NCBI RefSeq assembly: GCF_019511605.1
Contig: NZ_JAEUAV010000006.1
Coordinates: forward strand, 1-64,000
Reading direction: 5' to 3'
From: Paraburkholderia phenoliruptrix
GTDB taxonomy: Bacteria > Pseudomonadota > Gammaproteobacteria > Burkholderiales > Burkholderiaceae
DNA: 64,000 nt
The position numbers were made by a program, and so were the translations under genes. The notes beneath the pieces are model-generated. The model searched no databases. It saw only the letters and a program-made list of their open reading frames with translations, and had not been told where the DNA came from. Positions within the stretch are counted from its first letter, which is position 1. Each line of letters opens with the position of its first letter. Below, in pieces: positions 1-8,357 of this stretch.

Positions 1-51
1 GGGCGCAGGGGGCGCAGGGGCGCACAGGGAGTAAAGAGAGCAGCAGGGAAT

Positions 52-73
52 TTACATCATTTCGTGATATAAT
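52..73 (+). promoter_or_regulatory. -10 element with overlapping inverted repeat upstream of marR-clcA
   Basis: A TATAAT hexamer (68-73) overlaps an imperfect inverted repeat, TTACATCA, five bases, TGATATAA (52-72), about 30 bases before the MarR-family start codon. Such placement is typical of MarR autoregulation, because a bound dimer would cover the -10 box. I see no convincing -35 hexamer at the right distance, so the promoter call is tentative. Confidence 0.4.
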
Positions 74-101
74 TTCGTTTCTTCAAGGCGGCGAACGAAC
101 A

Positions 102-518
102 ATGAAAGAACGGGCTCGCGGGCTGCGCAAAGCCGATTTTGAGCAACTCTCTGAGTTCCGCTATCAGATGCGGCGCTTCGAGCGGTTCTCCGAACAGGCC
201 GCACAGAGCGAAGGCATCACGCCGCTGCAATATCTGCTGCTTTTGCATATCAAGGGATATCCGGAGCGCGACTGGGCCACCGTGGGCGAACTGGCGGAGC
301 GGCTCCAGTCGCAACATCATGGCGTGGTCGCACTCGTGTCGCGTTGCGAGGCGCTCAATCTGGTACGCCGCCAGACCAGCGAAACCGACCGCCGTCAGGT
401 CGAAGTACACATCGAAAAAGCCGGTGAGCGCGTGCTCGCAAGACTCGCGGAACTGCATCGCGCGGAGCTTAGATCGCTAAAAGGCGCATTCCAGGTTCCT
501 CAGATCGACCTCGACTAA
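102..518 (+). CDS. MarR-family transcriptional regulator
   Basis: A 138-residue cytoplasmic DNA-binding protein with the MarR winged-helix layout: an N-terminal dimerisation helix, a helix-turn-helix around residues 55-85 (GELAERLQ followed by HHGVVALVSRCEAL) and a wing carrying the family DRR motif (SETDRRQVEV). Its stop codon lies two bases before the chloride channel gene, so the two are almost certainly co-transcribed and the regulator probably controls that transporter. The upstream inverted repeat over the -10 box suggests autorepression. The effector is unknown; MarR proteins usually respond to phenolic compounds, oxidants or metals. Confidence 0.85.
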   Translation: MKERARGLRKADFEQLSEFRYQMRRFERFSEQAAQSEGITPLQYLLLLHIKGYPERDWATVGELAERLQSQHHGVVALVSRCEALNLVRRQTSETDRRQVEVHIEKAGERVLARLAELHRAELRSLKGAFQVPQIDLD

Positions 519-520
519 CT

Positions 521-2320
521 ATGCTCATGGACTCCCACAAGCGCGACTTTTCCGCGAACTCCCGCTTGCCCGGCATCTTCGCGCTCGCAGCATGCATCGG
601 CGTGGTCAGTACGCTTGCTGCATTCGTGCTGCTGAACCTGATTCATCTGTTCACGAACCTGTTCTTCTTCGGTTCCCTATCGTTTGCGGAACGTTCGCCC
701 GCCCATAACAACCTGGGCGTGTGGGTCATCGGCGTGCCGATAGTCGGCGGGTTGATCGTCGGACTGATGGCGCGCTTCGGCTCGGAAAAGATTCGCGGCC
801 ACGGCATTCCCGAGGCCATCGAGGCAATTCTGTTCGGCAAGAGCAAGATGTCGCCGAAGGTGGCGGTGCTGAAACCGCTGTCGTCGGGCATCGTGATCGG
901 CAGCGGCGGTCCGTTTGGCGCAGAGGGGCCGATCATCATGACCGGCGGCGCGCTCGGCTCTCTCATTGCGCAGTGCTTCAAGGTCACGGCGGCGGAACGT
1001 AAGACGCTGCTGGTGGCAGGCGCCGCTGCGGGCATGACAGCCGTGTTCGGCACGCCGCTCGCGGCCGTGTTGCTGGCGGTCGAATTGTTGCTGTTCGAAT
1101 GGCGGCCCCGCAGCTTTCTGCCTGTGGCGGTGGCCTGCGCAGTGGCCGGTTTTGCCCGCGCAGCTTTCTTCGGCACAGGTCCGCTGTTTCCGCTGCAGAC
1201 AGCCGCGCCCGATGGCTGGTCGCTGTTTTCCTGCCTGATTGCAGGGCTTTTGTCCGGTGCACTTGCATCGGGACTGTCCGCATCGCTCTACAAGACCGAA
1301 GATCTGTTCGGCAAGCTGCCGATTCACTGGATGTGGTGGCCCGCTCTCGGCGGCGTCGTGGTCGGCATCGGCGGGTGGCTCGAACCGCGCGCGCTCGGCG
1401 TAGGCTACGACGTAATTGGCGATCTGCTGCATCAACACATTGCGCTGCAAATTGCGGTCGTGTTGCTGGCGGTAAAGGCGGTGATGTGGGTCGTGGCGCT
1501 CGGGTCCGGCACGTCCGGCGGCGTGCTCGCCCCCTTGCTGATGCTGGGCGCGGGCCTGGGCACCGTGCTGTCGCACTGGCTGCCCGGCAACGAGCCCGCG
1601 CTGTGGCCGCTCGTATGCATGGCCGCGACGCTCGGTGCCACGCTCGGCGCGCCGTTGACCGCAATTGTGTTCGCCTTCGGTCTTACGCACGACAGCAACG
1701 CGCTGTTGCCGCTGCTCACCGCGACCCTGGTCGCTCACGGCTTTGCCACGGTGACCATGCGCCGCTCGATCATGACCGAAAAAATCGCCCGGCGCGGCTA
1801 TCACATCTACCGCGAATACGGCGTCGATCCGTTGGAACGGCATCATGTGGATGAAGTGATGACCGCGGCAGTGGACTCCATCGAAGCCGACATGACAGTC
1901 GGCGCGGCGCTCGAGCAGTTCTTCGGCGCGAAGCAGAGCCGGCGCGCGTACCCGGTAGTGCGTGACGGCGCAGTGATTGGCGTGGCCGATCGCCGATTGC
2001 TCGAGCAGTTTCGCGACGAGAACCCCGAATTACGGGCAGCGATGAGCATAGCGAAGATTTTCGCAGAGCGCTCCGTTGCATTCGCTTTGCCTTCCGAAAC
2101 ATGCCGTCTTGTCGCGACAAGACTGGCGGTACATGGGCTCGAGCGGCTACCCGTTGTCGCCGATGCGAAGACCATGCGCCTTGTCGGCATCGTCTCGCGC
2201 AGCGACCTCGTCAAGCCCTCGCTCAGCTACTTCGAAGAAGAGCACAAGAAGGAGCGGTTCCGCCGTCTGACGCCCGCGCGCAGCAAGCGCCGTTTCGCTC
2301 CGGTCGGAAAGGCGGGCTAG
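521..2320 (+). CDS. ClC-family chloride channel/antiporter with C-terminal CBS domains
   Basis: A 599-residue inner-membrane ClC protein. The three selectivity-filter motifs are visible: GHGIPE near residue 92, GAEGP near residue 131 (carrying the gating glutamate) and the GTSGGVLAP segment near residue 330. The gating glutamate suggests, from family knowledge, proton-coupled chloride exchange rather than a simple channel. After the membrane domain, from about residue 440, two CBS-like segments follow (MTAAVDSIEADMTVGAAL and a C-terminal LVGIVSRSDLV), which in other ClC proteins bind adenine nucleotides. A second ATG lies at codon 3. It follows the MarR gene by two bases; likely roles are acid tolerance or ion balance. 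Confidence 0.9.
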   Translation: MLMDSHKRDFSANSRLPGIFALAACIGVVSTLAAFVLLNLIHLFTNLFFFGSLSFAERSPAHNNLGVWVIGVPIVGGLIVGLMARFGSEKIRGHGIPEAIEAILFGKSKMSPKVAVLKPLSSGIVIGSGGPFGAEGPIIMTGGALGSLIAQCFKVTAAERKTLLVAGAAAGMTAVFGTPLAAVLLAVELLLFEWRPRSFLPVAVACAVAGFARAAFFGTGPLFPLQTAAPDGWSLFSCLIAGLLSGALASGLSASLYKTEDLFGKLPIHWMWWPALGGVVVGIGGWLEPRALGVGYDVIGDLLHQHIALQIAVVLLAVKAVMWVVALGSGTSGGVLAPLLMLGAGLGTVLSHWLPGNEPALWPLVCMAATLGATLGAPLTAIVFAFGLTHDSNALLPLLTATLVAHGFATVTMRRSIMTEKIARRGYHIYREYGVDPLERHHVDEVMTAAVDSIEADMTVGAALEQFFGAKQSRRAYPVVRDGAVIGVADRRLLEQFRDENPELRAAMSIAKIFAERSVAFALPSETCRLVATRLAVHGLERLPVVADAKTMRLVGIVSRSDLVKPSLSYFEEEHKKERFRRLTPARSKRRFAPVGKAG

Positions 2321-2340
2321 TCATACCACGCGGCTTTGCT

Positions 2341-2886
2341 TCAGCACGAAGCGGACTCAGCGGGATAGACCACCAGGCCGTCTGCCTGCGCCCGCGCTGC
2401 GGGCGTAACCGTAGCTGTCGTGACATGCTGCGCGTCCATGATGTGGCACACCGTTTCCCCGCGCAGCAACAGATAATCGGTGATGATGCGACGGTGACAA
2501 CGCCACCACACCGCTTCCGAGCACATGATCGCGCAACGCCGGCGTTGCCCAAGTTCCAGCAGTTCGCCGAGCCCCTTCTGAAACTCATCCGTCATTGCGT
2601 AATCGGCGTAGTTACGAAACGCGGGGTGCGTCCAGTATCCGTTCGCGGAGGGGGCCTCGTCTTTGCGGCGGCCGCGCCGTCCGCCGAGTTCCGCCAGATG
2701 CTTATAGCCGATTTGTGCGGGCGCCAGCGCGTCCGGCAGCGTATCGCGGTTGAACTGCGGGTTCGTGCGCGAACGCGGAATGCTGCGTACGTCGACCAAT
2801 AATTCGACATCCGAAGCTTTTAGCAGGCCGATGAAGTCGGAGAGCGTACGCGTGGAATGCCCAATCGTGAAAAACGGTCGCGCCAT
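2341..2886 (-). CDS. DUF488 family protein
   Basis: About 181 residues, beginning MARPFFTIGHSTR. The GHST start, the DVRSIPRSR motif and the later CSEAVWWRCHRRII stretch, rich in Cys, His and Arg, are characteristic of DUF488, a small cytoplasmic family of unknown function. The frame stays open upstream to an ATG at 2961, but the extra 25 residues do not resemble the family and a GAGG ribosome-binding sequence precedes the ATG at 2886, so I chose the shorter form. It converges on the chloride channel gene with about 20 bases between the stop codons. Confidence 0.8.
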   Translation of the reverse strand: MARPFFTIGHSTRTLSDFIGLLKASDVELLVDVRSIPRSRTNPQFNRDTLPDALAPAQIGYKHLAELGGRRGRRKDEAPSANGYWTHPAFRNYADYAMTDEFQKGLGELLELGQRRRCAIMCSEAVWWRCHRRIITDYLLLRGETVCHIMDAQHVTTATVTPAARAQADGLVVYPAESASC

Positions 2887-3030
2887 GCTGGCCTCGTCGA
2901 CTCCAGGATATGCAGCAAATTGCACCCGCGGCGAGGTCTCTTCAGGTGCCTCGCTCGCCATGCTCTACGCACGCATTCTGCGTGCCTGCAATCCCTCTTC
3001 GTGCGGCTCGTTGCACGGCGCAGCAAAACC

Positions 3031-4464
3031 TCAGTTGCTGGCCGAGACCGCCGTGGTGACGGCAGGTGCGTCCCAGCCGCCGCCAAGCGCGCGATACAGC
3101 GCCACGGCAGCGAGCGCATGCTCGCGCTTTGCCTGATTCAACGATTGCGCGTCACGCAAATAGGCCTCTTGCGCGGCGAGCACGTCGAGGAAACTGGACG
3201 CACCGCCTTTGTACAATTCACTCGACAAGCGCAGCGCATGGTCCGATGCATCGAGCGCCCCGCCAAGCCGCTGCACTTGTGCCGCACCGTTCACGAGTTC
3301 GGTGCGATTGTCTTCTATCTCCTTCAACGCAACCAGCATGGTCTGCCGCAAGCCCAGTTGCGATTCGCGCATGCGGCTTTCGCTGGCGTCGATATTTGCG
3401 CTGATACGCCCTGCGTTGAAGATCGGGCTTGTCGCGCTCAATGCGGCGCTAAAGAGATTGTCGGTCAGCGTGGGCAGTCCAAGATACGACGAGGCCAGAA
3501 TGCCATCTGCGAGATTCAGTCTGAACCTGGGATAGCGCTCGGCCTTGGAGACTCCCACTTCCGCCGCGCGCTGCTCGAGCGCTGCGTAGGCTGTGCGCAC
3601 GTCGGGACGCCGCAACAGCGCTTCCGAAGGCAGCGTCTCAGGCACGCGCTGCGCGGGCACCGGCATGTCCCGCGGGTCTGCCAGCAGCAGACCGTCAACG
3701 CTCTCCGGTGTCTGTCCTGAGTACACAGCGATCAAACTGAGTTGATGCTGCACGAGGGTCTGCACGCGTGGAATCTGTGCCTGCAAGTCCTGCAACTGGT
3801 TTTGCGCGCGCGCCACGTCCAGTTGCGATGAAAGCCCGTAATGCAGACGCTGTTGCGTGAGCTTCAGCGCACGCGCGCGAATCTGCTCGTTGTCGCGCAG
3901 AATCTTCAACTGCGCCTGCGCCCAGCGCAGGTCGATATACGCGGCCGCGGTATTGGCGGCGAGCGCCAGACGAACTTCGTTCAGCGCAGCCTGTCTGCCC
4001 GACAATTGCGCCTGCGCAGCTAGAACGGCGAGACGTTCGCCACCAAACACGTCCGGCGTCCAGCTCGCTGTGAAGCCGGCGCCGGCCTGACGCACATAAC
4101 CCAGCGGCGGCGGCGTGTTCTGCCGGGCATACGATGCGTCGGCCCCGGCATTCAGTTCCGGCAGCAATGCGGCGCGATTCTGCGTGATGAGGTCCTGCGC
4201 CTGCCTGACTCGCTCCACCGCCGCCTGCACGTTCAGATTGCCGGTCAACACCAACTCGACCAGCCGATGCATGACAGGGTCGCCGAACTGGTCCCACCAT
4301 GCGTTAGCATCCACGCTGTCTTGCGGCGCATCCACGCTCCATGCATCAGGAGCCAGTGCGCTGACGGTTTGCGGCAAATCGGCATGCGTGGCGGGCTGCA
4401 CCGCGCATGCGGCGAGCGTCAGCCATGCCGCGCTTGCAAGCAACCTGATAGCGATTGTTTTCAT
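3031..4464 (-). CDS. NodT-family outer-membrane efflux lipoprotein
   Basis: A 477-residue TolC-like outer-membrane factor. The start MKTIAIRLL gives a lipoprotein signal with lipobox LAAC (Cys20), preceded by GAGGA, and the ATG lies ten bases after the stop of the MFS pump gene. Two long alternating helical repeats (VERVRQAQDLITQNRAALLP and a later related segment) match the outer-membrane efflux protein repeat. It is the third gene of an emrA-emrB-oprM-type operon, and should form the exit duct through the outer membrane. An alternative upstream ATG at 4485 overlaps the pump gene and would spoil the signal peptide. Confidence 0.88.
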   Translation of the reverse strand: MKTIAIRLLASAAWLTLAACAVQPATHADLPQTVSALAPDAWSVDAPQDSVDANAWWDQFGDPVMHRLVELVLTGNLNVQAAVERVRQAQDLITQNRAALLPELNAGADASYARQNTPPPLGYVRQAGAGFTASWTPDVFGGERLAVLAAQAQLSGRQAALNEVRLALAANTAAAYIDLRWAQAQLKILRDNEQIRARALKLTQQRLHYGLSSQLDVARAQNQLQDLQAQIPRVQTLVQHQLSLIAVYSGQTPESVDGLLLADPRDMPVPAQRVPETLPSEALLRRPDVRTAYAALEQRAAEVGVSKAERYPRFRLNLADGILASSYLGLPTLTDNLFSAALSATSPIFNAGRISANIDASESRMRESQLGLRQTMLVALKEIEDNRTELVNGAAQVQRLGGALDASDHALRLSSELYKGGASSFLDVLAAQEAYLRDAQSLNQAKREHALAAVALYRALGGGWDAPAVTTAVSASN

Positions 4465-4474
4465 CTTGAAGTCC

Positions 4475-6073
4475 TCAATGGGCATCGGGCGGCGGCGCGC
4501 TGTTGCCGAACGGGCGTGAGAAGAACACGCTCAACAGGCCCACGACAAAGCACAACGACACAGCGAGGAAAGTGTCGGAGAAAGTCAGCACCAACGCTTC
4601 GCGCATCAATAGGCCATGCAATGCAGCGAGTCCTGCGTTCGCCGCATCGAGCGCGTTTCCGCCGACCGCCGCGAGGTGCGCGGCCTGCTGCTGCAAAAGC
4701 GCTTCCACTGCCGGGCGACCCGCGGTCAAATGTTCGTCGAGCCGCTCGTAATGCAGATTGAGCCGGTCGTTGAGCATCGTGCTGCTCACGGCAATGCCGA
4801 TCGCGCCGCCGAGGTTGCGCATCAGGTTGAAAAGGCCGCTCGCCGAACGCAGCCGCGAAGGCGGCAACGAACCAAGCGCCATGGTGACGATGGGGGGAAT
4901 ACAGAACTGCTGGCCGATGCCGCGCAGCGCCTGCGGAATCAACAGCTCCCGCCAGCCCCAATCATGAGTAAGCGGCACGTAGAGGTAACAGCCCACGCCG
5001 AACAGCACGAGTCCGACGACCATCAGCAGCCGCATGTCGATAAAGCGCGCAAGCGTCGAATACGCCACGAGCGCGAGCAACTGGAAACAACCCACCGACA
5101 ACAACGCGAGGCCGATTTGCAAAGAGTCGAAGCCGCGCACACGCGACAGAAAAAGCGGCGTGAGGAACACCGTGCAGAAAATGCCGATGCCCGTGATAAA
5201 CGACAGCAGACTGCCAATTCCGAAGTTGCGAATGGCGAGCGCACGCAAGTCCACAATCGGCTCTTTCGCAGTGAACGCGTGCACGACGAAAAGAAAGCCG
5301 CAGATCGCGGAAATCCAGGTGCACAGAACGATGACGTCGTCACCGAACCAGTTCTTGCGTGGACCTTCTTCCAGTACGTATTCGAGGCAGCCGAGAAATC
5401 CCGACATCAAAAGGATGCCGACATAATCGCCTCTTTTCAGCAGCGAGAGATCGGCCTTGTCGATGTGCACGTACTTCGGCACCATCAGCGCGACGGCAAG
5501 GCCGGGTGCGAGGTTCAGATAGAACAGCCAGTGCCACGACCATTGCGATGTGATCCAGCCGCCTATTACCGGCCCTACCGTCGGCGCGAGCGACGCCAGC
5601 GCCCCGATCGTGGTCGACGCAATCAGGCGCTGCTTGCCCGGAAACAGCACGAACGCCGTGGTAAACACCGTGGGTATCATCGCGGCGCCAAGCGCGCCTT
5701 GCAGGCCGCGAAACAGAATCATTGAGTTGATGTCCCATGCGATGCCGCACAACATGCTCGTCGCCGTAAAGCCAAGCGCCGAGAACGCGAACAGCCAGCG
5801 CGTGGAGAACACGCGCGTGAGCCAGCCCGACATGGGTATCACGAGAATCTCGGCGATCAGATACGAGGTTTGCACCCACGAGAGTTCGTCCTGGCTCGCG
5901 GACAAACCGCCGCCAATGTCTTTCAGCGATGAGGCGACGATCTGGATATCGAGCGTGGCCATGAAAAAGCCGATGCACATCAGCGCGAACGCGAAGGCTT
6001 TGGTGCGCGTCGGCTGGTCGGCGGGGTTAGCGGAATGGACGGGATGAACGGGATGTGAGGGCGAGTCGGTCAT
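4475..6073 (-). CDS. emrB: DHA2-family MFS drug exporter, EmrB/QacA type
   Basis: A 532-residue inner-membrane protein with about 14 predicted hydrophobic spans, the size and layout of EmrB. The first helix carries the DHA2 motif FMATLDIQIV, and the loop after helix two carries GWLTRVFSTRW, matching the MFS motif A region. A Pro-, His- and Ser-rich leader of about 25 residues precedes the first helix. It starts six bases after the stop of the HlyD-type adaptor gene and is followed by the outer-membrane lipoprotein, making a complete tripartite pump. Substrates cannot be read from sequence; relatives expel hydrophobic toxins, uncouplers and aromatic acids. Confidence 0.9.
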   Translation of the reverse strand: MTDSPSHPVHPVHSANPADQPTRTKAFAFALMCIGFFMATLDIQIVASSLKDIGGGLSASQDELSWVQTSYLIAEILVIPMSGWLTRVFSTRWLFAFSALGFTATSMLCGIAWDINSMILFRGLQGALGAAMIPTVFTTAFVLFPGKQRLIASTTIGALASLAPTVGPVIGGWITSQWSWHWLFYLNLAPGLAVALMVPKYVHIDKADLSLLKRGDYVGILLMSGFLGCLEYVLEEGPRKNWFGDDVIVLCTWISAICGFLFVVHAFTAKEPIVDLRALAIRNFGIGSLLSFITGIGIFCTVFLTPLFLSRVRGFDSLQIGLALLSVGCFQLLALVAYSTLARFIDMRLLMVVGLVLFGVGCYLYVPLTHDWGWRELLIPQALRGIGQQFCIPPIVTMALGSLPPSRLRSASGLFNLMRNLGGAIGIAVSSTMLNDRLNLHYERLDEHLTAGRPAVEALLQQQAAHLAAVGGNALDAANAGLAALHGLLMREALVLTFSDTFLAVSLCFVVGLLSVFFSRPFGNSAPPPDAH

Positions 6074-6079
6074 GATGAT

Positions 6080-7180
6080 TTATCCACGAGCCGCTTCGCC
6101 CGACGCATTGACGTGCACCTTCACCGTCGCGGAGAGGCCGGGTCGCAGCACGCGTTGCATGTCTTTCGGCACGGTGAGCCGTACGCGCACGGGCACGCGC
6201 TGCACGATCTTCGTGAAGTTGCCGGTGGCGTTCTCGGCGGGCAGCACGCTGAAGGTCGCGCCGGTGGCGGGCGCCAGACTCTCAACCACGCCGCGCAGAT
6301 GCTGACTGGAGGCGTCGAGATCGACGTCCACCGTGTCGCCCACGCGCATCTTTTTCAGCTGGTCTTCCTTGAAGTTCGCGTCGATCCACAAGCCGCTCGC
6401 GGGTATCACCGTCAACAGGGAAACACCGGTATTCGCCAGCAGGCCGACGCGCGCGGTACGGTTACCGACATATCCGTCGATCGGAGAACGGATCGTGGTG
6501 TACTCGACATTGAGCGCCGCGACGCGCTCGGCCGCCTGTGCGGTGGCCACGCGTGCCTGTGCGTCGCCGATCTGCGCGTCTAGCACGGCGAGCTGGCGCT
6601 GCGCGGCGACCAGAGAAGCGCTGCTGCGGTCCACCGCGGCGTGTGCCTTGATCAGATCGGCGTTGGCGCGCTCCACGACCTGGTTGGAGACCGCGTCGTC
6701 CTTCACAAGTTCGCGATAGCGGACCTGATCCGCCGCACTGCGCGTGAGTTCCGCGCCGGACGCGCGCACTTCCGCAGCCTGTTCGTTGATGGTGGCGAGC
6801 TGCAACGATTTCTTCGCCTCCAGTTCGGTCACGGCGGCTTGCGCGCTGCGCACTTCGGCGCTGGCCTGCGCGAGGCGCGCATCATAGTCGCGTGCGTCCA
6901 GCGTGACGAGTACCTGGCCTGCGCGCACGAACTGGTTGTCCCTCACGAGCACGTCGGCCACGAAACCGTTGACCTTTGGAGCCATGACGGTGACGTCGCC
7001 GCCCACGTATGCATCGTCTGTCGATTCGACGAAGCGGCCCACGAAAAACCAGTACGAAGCGGCAAGCGCGAGTACGGCAAGCACCGTGATGATCGCGAGC
7101 ATCATCCACGGGATACGCCTGGCCGGTTTGCCGGCCTGCGCGGCGCCGGCCGGCGCGACAGTCGAAGGTGTAGTGGACAT
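6080..7180 (-). CDS. emrA: HlyD-family periplasmic adaptor, EmrA type
   Basis: A 366-residue membrane-fusion protein with one N-terminal transmembrane helix (about residues 25-47), the lipoyl-like segment DDAYVGGDVTVMAPKVNGFV, a long coiled-coil hairpin rich in Ala, Gln and Glu, and a C-terminal beta-barrel region (TIRSPIDGYVGN, then LLTVIPASGLWIDANFKEDQ). It should bridge the EmrB pump and the NodT lipoprotein. It is the first gene of the pump operon; its start codon lies 11 bases from a GTGC-N4-GCAC operator also found before both neighbouring marR genes, so repression by one or both MarR proteins is likely. Confidence 0.9.
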   Translation of the reverse strand: MSTTPSTVAPAGAAQAGKPARRIPWMMLAIITVLAVLALAASYWFFVGRFVESTDDAYVGGDVTVMAPKVNGFVADVLVRDNQFVRAGQVLVTLDARDYDARLAQASAEVRSAQAAVTELEAKKSLQLATINEQAAEVRASGAELTRSAADQVRYRELVKDDAVSNQVVERANADLIKAHAAVDRSSASLVAAQRQLAVLDAQIGDAQARVATAQAAERVAALNVEYTTIRSPIDGYVGNRTARVGLLANTGVSLLTVIPASGLWIDANFKEDQLKKMRVGDTVDVDLDASSQHLRGVVESLAPATGATFSVLPAENATGNFTKIVQRVPVRVRLTVPKDMQRVLRPGLSATVKVHVNASGEAARG

Positions 7181-7190
7181 GGTGACGATG

Positions 7191-7204
7191 TGTGCTTATG
7201 CACT
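7191..7204 (-). promoter_or_regulatory. Probable MarR operator of the emrAB operon
   Basis: TGTGCTTATGCACT contains a perfect GTGC-TTAT-GCAC palindrome 11-24 bases upstream of the emrA start. The same GTGC-N4-GCAC core occurs at similar distances before each of the two neighbouring marR genes. Position over the transcription or translation start region fits a repressor site. Binding has not been shown. Confidence 0.6.
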
Positions 7205-7236
7205 GGTTGAGTTTAAAAAATTGGCGCCCTGCTTGC

Positions 7237-7301
7237 GCCTCTTGTTTGCCGCTCTTGTTTGTGCCTCTTGTTTGTGCCTCTTGTTTGTGCCTCTTGCTCG
7301 C
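7237..7301. repeat. Five imperfect 13-bp tandem repeats in the emrA leader
   Basis: Units of GCCTCTTGTTTGT follow one another five times with one to three changes each, and degenerate copies continue to about 7330. The array fills most of the gap between the end of the first marR gene and the emrA operator, so it lies in or just upstream of the pump promoter. Strand-slippage changes in unit number could move promoter elements, but no function is evident. Confidence 0.65.
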
Positions 7302-7355
7302 GGCTCTCGGTTACGCCTCTTGCTTGCGGCTTCGGCCTCTATCGGTCTCGGCCCG

Positions 7356-7775
7356 CTATACCTGGCTCGTCACCGCAAACAGTTCGCCGCGCAGCGCTCG
7401 CGCGCGTTGCCCGCCAAATTGATGCTCGACCTCCGCCTGTGCCGCCCGCCAATGCACCCAGCCTGCTTCGAGCCGCGCCGCGCCTTCGCTTGTCAGGCTG
7501 ATGGACAATGCGCGTGCGTCCGTCTCAGGCGCCGAACTCACTACGAGGCCATTGCGGCGCAGCGGCTGGATCGTGCGGACCAGTGTGGTGCGCTGCATGT
7601 GCATGATCTCGGCCAGTTGCTTCATGGTCAGCGGGCCAAGGCGTTCAAGCCGGCTCAGCAACGAGAACTGCGTGATCGTCAAGCCCACGCTTGCGAGATG
7701 GCGGTCGTAGATCTGCGAGACGTAGCGCGCGGCCTGGCGGATCGCAAAGCAGTCGTCGTCGAACGAATCTTCCAT
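7356..7775 (-). CDS. MarR-family regulator, first of two paralogues beside the efflux operon
   Basis: A 139-residue winged-helix regulator starting MEDSFDDDCFAIRQ; the open frame upstream of this ATG has no family similarity. The helix-turn-helix reads TMKQLAEIMHMQRTTLVRTI, with the recognition core RTTLVR shared exactly by the neighbouring paralogue, and a wing near SSAPETDARALSI in which the usual DRR is DAR. It lies upstream of the emrA operon on the same strand with a 175-base gap. A GTGC-GTAT-GCAC operator sits 19-32 bases before its start, suggesting autorepression plus control of the pump. Confidence 0.85.
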   Translation of the reverse strand: MEDSFDDDCFAIRQAARYVSQIYDRHLASVGLTITQFSLLSRLERLGPLTMKQLAEIMHMQRTTLVRTIQPLRRNGLVVSSAPETDARALSISLTSEGAARLEAGWVHWRAAQAEVEHQFGGQRARALRGELFAVTSQV

Positions 7776-7793
7776 GGTCAGGGTTTCTCCATC

Positions 7794-7807
7794 AGTGCGT
7801 ATGCACA
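7794..7807 (-). promoter_or_regulatory. Probable MarR operator upstream of the first marR paralogue
   Basis: AGTGCGTATGCACA carries a GTGC-GTAT-GCAC palindrome. Read on the minus strand and extended, it gives TATGTGCATACGCAC, which matches 15 consecutive bases of the operator before the second marR gene. The near-identity at two promoters argues that both paralogues recognise one sequence. Confidence 0.65.
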
Positions 7808-7862
7808 TATAACGGCGAAAAGACTCGCAGGGCAGAAAACACCCAGCGAGCATTTGCGCGCG

Positions 7863-8285
7863 TCAACCAGTAATGCTGAACAGCTCCGCACGTAGCGCTT
7901 TGGCACGCCCGTGGCCGAACTTCTTTTCGAACTCTTCCTGCGCGGCGCGCCACGCGATTGCCGCCTTGTCCACGGTCTTTTCACCCTTCTTCGTCAGGCT
8001 GAAAAGGAACGTGCGGCTGTCATGCTCCGCCGGTTCGGCTACCACTAGATCGTCGCGCTGCAACGGCTTCATAGCGCGCACTAGCGTAGTGCGCTCCATC
8101 ACCATGGACTCTGCCAGCTCGAGGATGGGCAGACGAGGCGTGCGGGCGAGCTTGGCGAGAATCGTGAACTGCGCCGCAGTAAGCCCAATCGGACCGAGAT
8201 GGCGCTCGTAAAGCTGCGTGATGTGCCGCGCCGCCTGGCGCAGCGCAAAGCAGTTGCATTCGTCGTAAGAGAGCGGGCGATTCAT
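7863..8285 (-). CDS. MarR-family regulator, second paralogue
   Basis: A 140-residue winged-helix regulator starting MNRPLSYDECNCFALRQ. It is clearly a paralogue of the adjacent MarR protein: both share the FALRQAARHI / FAIRQAARYV opening, the YERHLGPIGLTAAQF-type helix, the recognition core RTTLVR and an ending of the form ALRAELFSITG / ALRGELFAVTS. A Cys pair at the N terminus (CNCFA), absent from most MarR proteins, might sense oxidants or electrophiles; this is speculative. An 18-bp palindrome lies 14-31 bases upstream, consistent with autorepression. Confidence 0.85.
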   Translation of the reverse strand: MNRPLSYDECNCFALRQAARHITQLYERHLGPIGLTAAQFTILAKLARTPRLPILELAESMVMERTTLVRAMKPLQRDDLVVAEPAEHDSRTFLFSLTKKGEKTVDKAAIAWRAAQEEFEKKFGHGRAKALRAELFSITG

Positions 8286-8298
8286 GCTACGCAGTCTA

Positions 8299-8316
8299 TA
8301 TGTGCATACGCACATA
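8299..8316 (-). promoter_or_regulatory. Perfect 18-bp palindromic MarR operator
   Basis: TATGTGCATACGCACATA consists of perfect 7-base inverted arms, TATGTGC and GCACATA, around ATAC. It is the best-preserved of three related sites (also 7191-7204 and 7794-7807) and lies just upstream of the second marR start codon. Confidence 0.7.
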
Positions 8317-8357
8317 GTCAAGTGCTGCGGGTGCGCCAGCTGCTGTCACACCGGACG

